Positions 1 through 5,415 of a stretch of DNA of 5,878 nucleotides are shown in pieces. The first letter of the stretch is position 1, and each line of letters starts with the position of its first letter. This DNA comes from JBKQWK01 sp052139595 (GTDB lineage: Bacteria > Actinomycetota > Thermoleophilia > UBA2241), in NCBI GenBank assembly GCA_052139595.1, contig JBKQWK010000209.1, forward strand, positions 1-5,878, read 5' to 3'. A model generated the notes under the pieces. The model saw only the letters and a program-made list of their open reading frames with translations. It ran no database searches and had not been told where the DNA came from. A program made the position numbers and the translations under genes.

Positions 1-1
1 C

Positions 2-44
2 GTTCGCGGGCAATCGTTACCCACACTCGCAGACGACCGCGAAC
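2..44 (-). terminator. possible stem-loop downstream of the MFS gene
   Basis: A perfect 8-bp inverted repeat, GTTCGCGG at 2-9 and CCGCGAAC at 37-44, encloses a 27-nt loop and starts 2 nt after the MFS stop codon on the minus strand. Its position fits a terminator or 3'-protective stem. The loop is long, and any U-tract would lie beyond the window edge, so function is inferred from position only. Confidence 0.3.
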
Positions 45-46
45 AG

Positions 47-1510
47 CTACCCTTCGCGATCGGCGATATGGAACTTCTTCGGATTGATGGTCAAAACAGC
101 GACCATGCTCAGAGCCGCGACCACGCCGATCACGATCGCCGACCAGGTAAACGTTGACCCCGCTGGCACCGTGACAGGCGCTGGCGCCCCAGGTACAGCT
201 ATGGTCACCGTTCGCAGCGTGAGAATGTAACCCGTCAGCGCGGTGCCAACACTAGCGCCAAGATTCATCGCTGTCGTCAGCAATGCACTCGCAATGACGC
301 CCTGTTGCGGCGGAACGGCTTCCTCAGCCACAGCGTAAGCGGCGGTTCCACCCCAGGCGAAGGTGACGCCAAACATCCCCATCCAGATGAAGTTCACCCA
401 CACGGACCCATGTGCCAAAGCCATACCAAAACCGCCGAGGCCAAACAGCGACCCGAGCAACATGGTTCCCTTAGCGCCTATCGAATGCATGACCCTGGCG
501 GTTGAGGAAGAAAGTAAAAGCATCAGCAGTCCGGGCATAGAGAGCACGACAGAGACCATGAAAATATCTTTGCCGAAGCCGTAGCCACCAAGCGCATGCG
601 GAGTCTGAAAAAGATAGGGGACGAACGTCGAACTCATATAGAGCGCAATGGCAATCGCGAACCAGAGCAACGCTCCCTGCCAGACGCCCATGTGCGCCAG
701 AATGCGCAGGTCAAGCAGTGGGGTCGAGATGCGCAACTCCCAGACCACCCACAGGATGAGCACAACGATGCCGGGCAAAAGGAGTTCGAGCACCTTGCTA
801 CTACCCCAGCCCCATGCGTTCGCCTGGCTGAGAGGGACCAGAATCATGACTGACCAGACCAGGAGGCCGATAACACCAACGTAATCGATCGGCACGCCCT
901 TGGTTCGTTTGGTCTCCTTCACCGTCGTGAACAAGAGCACCAAGGTCACCGCCGAAATGCCCACGACAGCCCAGAATAAGGTTCGCCAGTCGCCGCCGGC
1001 TTTCCAGATGAAGCCGCCGAGCATGTACCCGACGACCGCACCAATGCCAACCGAGGTCATGAGCACGCCGATCGCGCGACGCATCTTCTGGCCACTCCAG
1101 AACGTGGCCACGATGCCCATGCACAGCGCCAAAGCGCCCATGCCAACTCCTTGAACGCCGCGGCCAACGATGAGGACGGTCAAACTGTGCGACAGCCCAA
1201 CAATGATGCCGCCGACAAGGATGCAGGCGACTAAGATGATGAGCATCAGTCGGTTACCCATGATGGCACCAAGACCAGCGGCAACCGCACCAACGCCGGT
1301 GCCAACGACGGTGACAATGATCATCGACCAAGCGACCGAACTCACCGGCTGCTTGAACTGCGTTGAGAGGTTAACAATCTCGGGATAAAGACAGACTGCC
1401 ATCAGCGTGGCGAGCGCGCCCGCCAAACTGAGCGTAAACAGCATCGCCCAGCCACCGCTTCTTTCGGCCGCGGGAGCGGTGGCGCCGCCACCCGTATCCA
1501 CTGCACTCAT
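47..1510 (-). CDS. MFS transporter, 14-TM DHA2-like (drug:H+ antiporter family)
   Basis: This 487-residue integral membrane protein probably acts as a proton-coupled exporter or permease; the substrate cannot be read from the sequence. About 14 hydrophobic segments can be counted, from residue ~22 (AMLFTLSLAG) to the last near the C-terminus, matching the DHA2 topology rather than 12-TM DHA1. A motif B-like stretch lies at ~113-125 (VGRGVQGVGMG, with the conserved Arg117). A motif C-like Gly-rich stretch is in TM5 (~155-166, GIGAVVGYMLGG). The TM2-TM3 motif A is degenerate (GLGAIMGNRL), lacking the usual acidic and paired basic residues. The ATG at 1510 is chosen because AAGGGGG lies 5 nt upstream; an in-frame GTG at 1549 would only add 13 polar residues without a ribosome site. 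The gene is divergent from a GntR regulator, which may control it. Base composition is less GC-rich than the other genes. Confidence 0.9.
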   Translation of the reverse strand: MSAVDTGGGATAPAAERSGGWAMLFTLSLAGALATLMAVCLYPEIVNLSTQFKQPVSSVAWSMIIVTVVGTGVGAVAAGLGAIMGNRLMLIILVACILVGGIIVGLSHSLTVLIVGRGVQGVGMGALALCMGIVATFWSGQKMRRAIGVLMTSVGIGAVVGYMLGGFIWKAGGDWRTLFWAVVGISAVTLVLLFTTVKETKRTKGVPIDYVGVIGLLVWSVMILVPLSQANAWGWGSSKVLELLLPGIVVLILWVVWELRISTPLLDLRILAHMGVWQGALLWFAIAIALYMSSTFVPYLFQTPHALGGYGFGKDIFMVSVVLSMPGLLMLLLSSSTARVMHSIGAKGTMLLGSLFGLGGFGMALAHGSVWVNFIWMGMFGVTFAWGGTAAYAVAEEAVPPQQGVIASALLTTAMNLGASVGTALTGYILTLRTVTIAVPGAPAPVTVPAGSTFTWSAIVIGVVAALSMVAVLTINPKKFHIADREG

Positions 1511-1642
1511 TTCGTCCCCCTTCGAACGTGATCGTGAACACACGCGCACTGAAAGCGGAGCTGATCCGCCCGGTTCCTAATCCTCCTTTCTCGTTCCCGA
1601 CACTTACGGCCGGACAGAGGCTGATCGGAGCGCCGCGTTGAC

Positions 1643-1672
1643 ATAATATATATATAAATAGTTAAATTGCAA
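1643..1672 (-). promoter_or_regulatory. candidate sigma70-type promoter for the MFS gene
   Basis: Reading the minus strand, TTGCAA (1672-1667, 4/6 to the -35 consensus) is followed after 18 nt by TATTAT (1648-1643, 5/6 to the -10 consensus). Transcription would start near 1636, giving a leader of about 125 nt before the ATG at 1510. It overlaps the candidate promoter of the opposite gene, so one bound regulator could block both. The AT-rich core makes chance matches likely. Confidence 0.4.
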
Positions 1673-1697
1673 GGATTGGCCACGGCTCTGCTAAAAT
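1667..1697 (+). promoter_or_regulatory. candidate promoter for the GntR-corrinoid unit
   Basis: TAAAAT at 1692-1697 (5/6 to the -10 consensus) ends 7 nt before the ATG at 1705, so transcription would begin at or next to the start codon. A weak -35, TTGCAA at 1667-1672, lies 19 nt upstream. An alternative is the perfect TTGACA at 1638-1643 with TTAAAT at 1662-1667 (18-nt spacing), giving a start near 1674. The first option implies a leaderless mRNA, consistent with the lack of a properly spaced Shine-Dalgarno before 1705. Confidence 0.4.
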
Positions 1698-1704
1698 AAG
1701 GTTT

Positions 1705-2508
1705 ATGAGAAGCGATAATCCGAAGAACGCAGATTCGCGGCCGCAAGCAACGGCGCAAACGATCGACCGCACGTCCTACGAGCCGGCGTATATCCAGCTC
1801 GTAAACATCCTTCGCCAAGCGATCGCCAGTGGTGAATACCAGGCTGGCGACCAGCTGCCGACCGAGGCCGAGCTGTGCGAGACGCACGGCGTCAGCCCGA
1901 TGACCGTGCGCCGCGCCATCAATCTGCTGCTCGACCAGGGCGCCGTGAGCACCACGCGCGGCCGCGGCACCTTCGTGCGCCCACTCAGCCTGGCGACGGC
2001 GACCTTCGACCTGGCCCCGTTTCGCAATCTGTTCGATGACGATCGCGTGACCGTACGGGTCCTCGAAGCGCGCGTCATACCGGCCGGCAAACGCACCGCC
2101 GACAACCTCGTCCTGGCTGTCGGTACACCGGTGGTGTCAATCCGACGACTCCTGCAACGCGAGGACGAGCGTCTGTTCTACCATCGTGAATCGCTCGTCT
2201 ACGACCCCCGCCGCCCAACCGTCGAAGCCGAGTTGGGCGTCACCGTCCTGCGCGGCCTCTTTGAGGGCAGTCCCGGCACCGGGCCCAAGCGCGGCGAGTT
2301 GACCATCCACGCCTCTGTCCTCACGGAGGAGGAGGCACTGCAACTCGGTGCCTCCGCCGGCAGCGCCGCCGTGGTGCTGGAGCATCTCTTCTTCGACTAC
2401 GACGACACGCCCATGAGCTGGGGCCGCTTCGTCTGTCGCGGCGAACTTCTGCAGTTCAAGGCCACTGTCGGCGTGCACGTACCAGATACCAGTACTCAGC
2501 GAGGATGA
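1705..2508 (+). CDS. GntR-family transcriptional regulator, HutC-like (HTH + UTRA)
   Basis: This 267-residue cytoplasmic DNA-binding protein is predicted to sense a small molecule. The N-terminal winged helix-turn-helix spans about residues 27-92 and shows the family signature: AYIQLVNILRQAI, then LPTEAEL, the recognition helix near 64-76 (SPMTVRRAINLL) and the wing RGRGTFV (85-91). Residues ~98-255 form a UTRA effector domain, with the conserved pattern of a hydroxyl/basic strand (FYHRESLVY) and the terminal strand SWGRFVCRGELLQF. Length is slightly above the usual 240-250 because of a ~25-residue polar N-terminal extension. The start ATG has only AAGG at 3 nt, too close for normal initiation, so leaderless translation is possible. 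The stop overlaps the next gene's first ATG (ATGA), suggesting translational coupling. It probably controls its own unit and the divergent transporter; the ligand is unknown. Confidence 0.93.
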   Translation: MRSDNPKNADSRPQATAQTIDRTSYEPAYIQLVNILRQAIASGEYQAGDQLPTEAELCETHGVSPMTVRRAINLLLDQGAVSTTRGRGTFVRPLSLATATFDLAPFRNLFDDDRVTVRVLEARVIPAGKRTADNLVLAVGTPVVSIRRLLQREDERLFYHRESLVYDPRRPTVEAELGVTVLRGLFEGSPGTGPKRGELTIHASVLTEEEALQLGASAGSAAVVLEHLFFDYDDTPMSWGRFVCRGELLQFKATVGVHVPDTSTQRG

Positions 2509-2531
2509 CACATGACCGTAGCGAGGATGAC
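2498..2531 (+). repeat. 12-bp direct repeat across the gntR/corrinoid gene junction
   Basis: AGCGAGGATGAC occurs at 2498-2509 and again at 2520-2531, with a 22-bp period. The first copy carries the overlapping ATGA stop/start. The second supplies GAGGA at ideal distance to a GTG at 2535. The second copy's own ATG (2527) would read only Met-Thr-Ala before TGA at 2536-2538, which overlaps that GTG. It looks like a small duplication of a translation-initiation segment. Confidence 0.8.
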
Positions 2532-3206
2532 GGCGTGAGCGCCGACGATCGTCCGAGCGATCTGACAACGCTGATCGCCAATCTTGACGAAGCCCGTTCG
2601 CTGGCGCTCGTGCAGGCCAGGGTAGCTGCTGGCGACGACCCACTGGCCATCATCCACGACTGCCAACGAGGTATGCAGCGCATTGGCGATCTCTACCAGT
2701 CGGGCGAGTACTTCATCTCCGGCCTCATCATGGCCGGCGAGATTTTTCGTGAGGTCATGAGCATCGTTGAACCGCTGATCAGCGAGCCCACCAGCCGCGC
2801 CGAGAACGGCACCGTATTGTTGTGCACAGTGCAGGGCGACATTCACGACATTGGCAAGGACATTGTTGATCTGCTGCTGCGCACGCACGGCATCGTGGTC
2901 CACGACCTCGGCGTTGACGTGCCGGCAGCCGAGGTTGCCCGCCAGGCCCTGGCGCTGCGCCCCGATGTCGTCGGCCTCTCCGGTTTACTGACGACCTCGC
3001 ACGCGAGCATGCGCGCCACCGTGGTCGAGATGCGCCGCGTGGCCGAACAGTTGGGACGACCGCTGCCGGTGATCGTCGGTGGCAATCAAGTTGACGAGCA
3101 CATCGGCGAGTGGACCGGCGCCGACCGCTGGACAAACGACGCCGTGCGCGGCGTCGGCGTTATCCAGTCTCTGCTCGCTGCGCAACACGACAGTAGCACG
3201 TCGTAG
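2505..3206 (+). CDS. corrinoid (cobalamin)-binding protein, MtaC/MetH-like methyl carrier
   Basis: This 233-residue soluble protein is predicted to bind a corrinoid cofactor and shuttle methyl groups, or sense the cofactor. Residues ~19-95 form the helical cap domain (LIANLDEARSLALVQARV ... QSGEYFISGLIMAGEIF). Residues ~101-225 form the Rossmann B12-binding domain with GDIHDIG at 111-117, where His114 is the expected lower cobalt ligand. SGL follows at 159-161, VGG at 191-193 and GADRWTNDA at 205-213, all as in MetH and methanol/methylamine corrinoid proteins. The cap has no Trp and no CarH-type Trp/Glu-His motif, arguing against a CarH-like photoreceptor. Length matches methyltransferase corrinoid subunits. 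No methyltransferase (MtaB, MttB, UroD-like) or reductive activator is in the window, so the partner is unknown. The ATG at 2505 is the coupled start; GTG at 2535 (223 residues) has a better ribosome site and may be the real one. Confidence 0.92.
   Translation: MTHDRSEDDGVSADDRPSDLTTLIANLDEARSLALVQARVAAGDDPLAIIHDCQRGMQRIGDLYQSGEYFISGLIMAGEIFREVMSIVEPLISEPTSRAENGTVLLCTVQGDIHDIGKDIVDLLLRTHGIVVHDLGVDVPAAEVARQALALRPDVVGLSGLLTTSHASMRATVVEMRRVAEQLGRPLPVIVGGNQVDEHIGEWTGADRWTNDAVRGVGVIQSLLAAQHDSSTS
2523..2527 (+). promoter_or_regulatory. Shine-Dalgarno favouring a GTG start at 2535
   Basis: GAGGA lies 7 nt before the in-frame GTG at 2535, whereas the ATG at 2505 has GAGG directly abutting it with no spacer. 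The residues lost by the shorter start (MTHDRSEDDG) are polar and outside the cap domain. The internal start is therefore credible. Confidence 0.5.
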
Positions 3207-3241
3207 CGGCGCGGCAGACCCGCGTGTTCGCCGAGAGGCAC

Positions 3242-3304
3242 CCTGCCTGGCGGGCGGCAGGCCGTGCTCGGTGGCGTTGCCCGCCCGGCAGGCAGGCAAC
3301 GCTA
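3242..3304. terminator. large imperfect inverted repeat between convergent genes
   Basis: CCTGCCTGGCGGGCGGCA (3242-3259) pairs with 3278-3296 to give a 17-bp GC-rich stem with one G-G mismatch (3250/3288), one bulged C (3280) and an 18-nt loop. The arms can instead fold separately: CCTGCC (3242-3247) with GGCAGG (3256-3261), and GCGTTGCC (3274-3281) with GGCAACGC (3295-3302), the latter extendable to 3272/3304. It lies 35 nt after the corrinoid stop and 25 nt from the deacetylase stop, so a bidirectional terminator or REP-like element is likely. No U-tract follows on either strand. The rest of the 123-nt gap (3207-3329) shows nothing else. Confidence 0.55.
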
Positions 3305-3329
3305 GTTGTGGCCGCCCCGCCGGTGAACG

Positions 3330-4586
3330 TCAGTGATTGCCGGTGGGACGGAAGAGCTGGTCCAGGCTGACCGGCTGCAGACCGCGGGCCAGCAGGCCGC
3401 GAATGATTGCCGGCAGAGCCTTCTCGCTCGGCCAGTCGGTGTGCATGAGAACGATGCTGCCGGGCCGCGCAGCGGCGAGCACACGAGCGACAATGACCGC
3501 CGGTGGCGGCGACTGCCAGTCACCGGTATCGACATCCCAGAGAACAATGCGGGCGTAGCCGAGCTGCCCAGCAACTTTGAGCACGTGAGCGTTAAAGGCA
3601 CCATACGGCGGGCGAAAATAGGGCGCCGGCACGACCTGGGCCGCTTGCCACCAGATATCCTCGGCTTTCGTCAGCTGATAGGTGATCTGCGTGTCACTGA
3701 TGGTGGTGAAGTCGGGATGATCGAAACTGTGACTGCCGAGCGTGTCGCCCTGGCTGACCGCAATGCGAGCCATCTGCGGATAGTGCTGCACGCTCACCCC
3801 GGTGCAGAAGAAACTGCCCTGCACGTGGAAGGTTTGCAGCTCTTTCATGATTGCCCGCCAGGCGTAGCCCGAGCCGCCGTCAAAGGTAAGCGCAACGCGG
3901 TTGCCGGCCGCCGGCAGGCGGCGCACGACCTGCGCCGTCACCGGCGGCTGATAGCGCACCAGGCCGATTGTCGACACGCCGGCCACACTTGCACCGACCG
4001 CGGTGTCTGCGCCGAGGGGGCTGCTGGGAGCGCTGCCGGCCGTGCTGCCGGCGACGCCGCTGCCGGCGGACGGTGCGGCGGAGGGCAACACGGCGGCGAC
4101 CTGCACGCGATAGAGGCCGGGGTCGGCACGCGCGTCGGCAGTCGTACGACCGGTCCAGGTGACGACCCCGGCAGCGCCAGACGAGGTGCCGCTGCCCTGA
4201 GCAACAACCTCGCCGTCGTCAGCGACCACCCGCCACTGCCACGCTGGCGGCGTGGGACTGAGGATGGTAAACGCGAAGCGCGCCTCGCCGCCGCCGCGCA
4301 GCAGCACGGCGGCGCTGCCGCTGACACGCACGCGCAGGGCGCCCGTCGACAAAGCGGATGAACCAGGCGATGCAGCGCCCGCAACGGACGAGACTGCCGT
4401 TGATGAGGCAGAGCGCGACGGACCAGTCGCTGAGGGGACACTCGAGGCGGACGAAGTCGATGTCGCCGCCGACCCGCAGGACGAAAGCAGCGACGGCGTC
4501 AGCATGAACGTGATCGTAGCCGCACAGACAGCGGCGAGATGAACACCTCGTCGCCGCTTTCCGGCAGGGACAGGCAGGTTCAGCAT
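3330..4586 (-). CDS. lipoprotein polysaccharide deacetylase (NodB domain, CE4) with FlgD-like Ig domain
   Basis: This 418-residue exported protein is predicted to remove N-acetyl (or O-acetyl) groups from a cell-envelope or extracellular polysaccharide. Using the ATG at 4586, residues 1-37 form a lipoprotein signal: KRRR, a hydrophobic stretch and lipobox LSSC with Cys37. A Ser/Ala/Gly-rich linker (~38-81) leads to a beta domain (~82-171) ending WTGRTTADARADPGLYRVQV, typical of FlgD-like Ig folds. A second low-complexity linker (~172-206) precedes the NodB domain (~220-415). CE4 motifs are TFDGG (234-238), HSFDH (286-290), RPPYG (325-329), WDVDTGDW (350-357) and LMH (380-382). The second Asp of canonical TFDDG, a metal ligand, is Gly237 here; both metal His residues remain. 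Longer ATG (4655) or TTG (4673) starts would bury the signal peptide behind an Arg-rich stretch. No Shine-Dalgarno precedes 4586. Confidence 0.9.
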   Translation of the reverse strand: MLNLPVPAGKRRRGVHLAAVCAATITFMLTPSLLSSCGSAATSTSSASSVPSATGPSRSASSTAVSSVAGAASPGSSALSTGALRVRVSGSAAVLLRGGGEARFAFTILSPTPPAWQWRVVADDGEVVAQGSGTSSGAAGVVTWTGRTTADARADPGLYRVQVAAVLPSAAPSAGSGVAGSTAGSAPSSPLGADTAVGASVAGVSTIGLVRYQPPVTAQVVRRLPAAGNRVALTFDGGSGYAWRAIMKELQTFHVQGSFFCTGVSVQHYPQMARIAVSQGDTLGSHSFDHPDFTTISDTQITYQLTKAEDIWWQAAQVVPAPYFRPPYGAFNAHVLKVAGQLGYARIVLWDVDTGDWQSPPPAVIVARVLAAARPGSIVLMHTDWPSEKALPAIIRGLLARGLQPVSLDQLFRPTGNH

Positions 4587-4592
4587 GCCGCT

Positions 4593-4598
4593 ACGATA
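4593..4598 (-). promoter_or_regulatory. -10-like hexamer just upstream of the deacetylase start
   Basis: TATCGT (minus strand, 4598-4593) ends 6 nt before the ATG at 4586, and no ribosome site precedes that ATG. This is the same geometry as before the regulator at 1705 and suggests a leaderless transcript separate from the upstream methyltransferase. No clear -35 is visible, so support is modest. Confidence 0.3.
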
Positions 4599-4684
4599 GC
4601 ACGACCGTCCACTCGAAACGCGGCGGCGTCCCGGGCGCTGCGCTGTCGGCGGCATACTAGCCGGCAAACGCAACCGGCGGCTGC

Positions 4685-5380
4685 CTACCGTTCGATGCGC
4701 ACCGCCAGCACATCGTGGCTGAACGACACGAGACGGTCGGCAAAAGCAACGTCCAGGCTCGCCTGCACATCAACCGGTAGCGCCTGAAAGCGAGTGCGGA
4801 TAAGGGCCGCCTTCTCAGCCGGCACGGCCGCTGCCTCAAGCCAGTAATCGAGGTCGACGGTCCGCCGGGCAGTTCGTTCAGCGACCAGCCGCAATCCGGC
4901 GGCCGCGATGAGCTGGACAAACTCTTCACGGCGCTGGTAGCGACGATGCGCTGGCTGGCGCAGACGGGCCAGTTCGTTGAAGCTGCGGTCGCTCACGGCG
5001 TCAACGACGGCATCGTACATGATCAGCCTGCCGTCTTGCCTGAGCACGCGTGTCATCTCGTGCAGCGCCGCTAGCGCATCGGGCAGACGGTGAAGGGCAT
5101 TGCGACAGACGACAAGGCTGAAGGCGCCATCGTCATAAGGCAAGGCATACAGATCGACGAGCGTGAAGGTGATGTTCGTCAAACCCAGATCGGCGCTCAG
5201 ACGACGACCTTCGTCCAGGGCGCCGGCTTCTTCATCAACCGCCTCGACCGCGCCCGCCAGTGGCGCCAGGGCAAAGGCCGCCTCGCCGACGCCGCAGGCG
5301 TAGTCCAAGACGGCGTCGCTGCCCTTGGCCTGCGCCAGCTCAGTCAGCAGATCAATCGAATGGTCAGCGTACGTTCCCAC
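4685..5380 (-). CDS. class I SAM-dependent methyltransferase (Methyltransf_11/UbiE-like)
   Basis: This 231-residue cytoplasmic enzyme should transfer a methyl group from S-adenosylmethionine; the acceptor is not identifiable. The SAM-binding motif I is VLDYACGVG (24-32), with the acidic strand-2 end VEAVDEE (45-51). The DLYALPYDDGAFSLVVCRNALHRL segment (76-99) corresponds to motifs II-III, followed by the family's E-x-x-RVLRQDGRLIM (108-121). The C-terminal third (HRRYQRREEFVQLIAAAGL, then a helical tail) is the variable acceptor-binding part. The GTG at 5380 is supported by GGGGAGGGG about 7 nt upstream. The protein starts close to the fold, at GTYADHS, slightly shorter than relatives with ~20 more residues. 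It lies 35 nt downstream of ileS on the same strand, so co-transcription is likely, though no tRNA-related role can be claimed from this. Confidence 0.9.
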   Translation of the reverse strand: MGTYADHSIDLLTELAQAKGSDAVLDYACGVGEAAFALAPLAGAVEAVDEEAGALDEGRRLSADLGLTNITFTLVDLYALPYDDGAFSLVVCRNALHRLPDALAALHEMTRVLRQDGRLIMYDAVVDAVSDRSFNELARLRQPAHRRYQRREEFVQLIAAAGLRLVAERTARRTVDLDYWLEAAAVPAEKAALIRTRFQALPVDVQASLDVAFADRLVSFSHDVLAVRIER

Positions 5381-5387
5381 CGCTCTG

Positions 5388-5396
5388 CCCCTCCCC
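5388..5396 (-). promoter_or_regulatory. strong Shine-Dalgarno deciding the methyltransferase GTG start
   Basis: The minus strand reads GGGGAGGGG, containing GGAGG, separated by 7 nt from the GTG at 5380. The upstream frame stays open into the ileS tail, so this site is what fixes the start. Confidence 0.65.
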
Positions 5397-5415
5397 GCGT
5401 TGCCCGGCGACCGAA

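Larger units (their letters stand above)
1511..1704. promoter_or_regulatory. divergent intergenic control region with AT-rich core
   Basis: This 194-nt gap separates the divergently transcribed MFS and GntR genes. Its core (about 1638-1668) is strikingly AT-rich and includes an alternating AT run at 1646-1656, flanked by GC-rich DNA. An imperfect inverted pair, TTGAC (1638-1642) and GTTAA (1661-1665), brackets the core and could be an operator half-site pair. No convincing match to the GT-TA-AC type HutC operator was found. The MFS leader side carries a short hairpin, GCGGA (1555-1559) with TCCGC (1565-1569). No gene is seen here. Confidence 0.6.

Noticed and set aside
1646..1656. AT dinucleotide run as a microsatellite or origin element
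   Set aside because: Only about five units, and better explained as part of a promoter core; no DnaA boxes or iterons nearby.
1507..1887. 126-codon minus-strand frame spanning the divergent promoter region
   Set aside because: It crosses the AT-rich control region and the start of the regulator; its composition changes abruptly and it resembles no family.
2496..2903. 135-codon minus-strand frame opposite the corrinoid gene
   Set aside because: Antisense to a clear B12-binding protein, with no domain or ribosome site of its own.
2505..3206. Corrinoid protein as a CarH-like light sensor
   Set aside because: The helical cap lacks Trp and the Trp/Glu-His signature; the GDIHDIGKDIV and SGL motifs match methyl-carrier proteins instead.
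3333..4361. 342-codon plus-strand open frame opposite the deacetylase
   Set aside because: It is rich in Arg, Ala and Gly, has no recognisable domain, and mirrors a gene with all CE4 motifs; long antisense frames are expected in GC-rich coding DNA.
4660..4678. Possible terminator between methyltransferase and deacetylase
   Set aside because: Only a 5-bp GCCGG/CCGGC stem with a 9-nt loop and no U-tract; expected by chance in GC-rich DNA.
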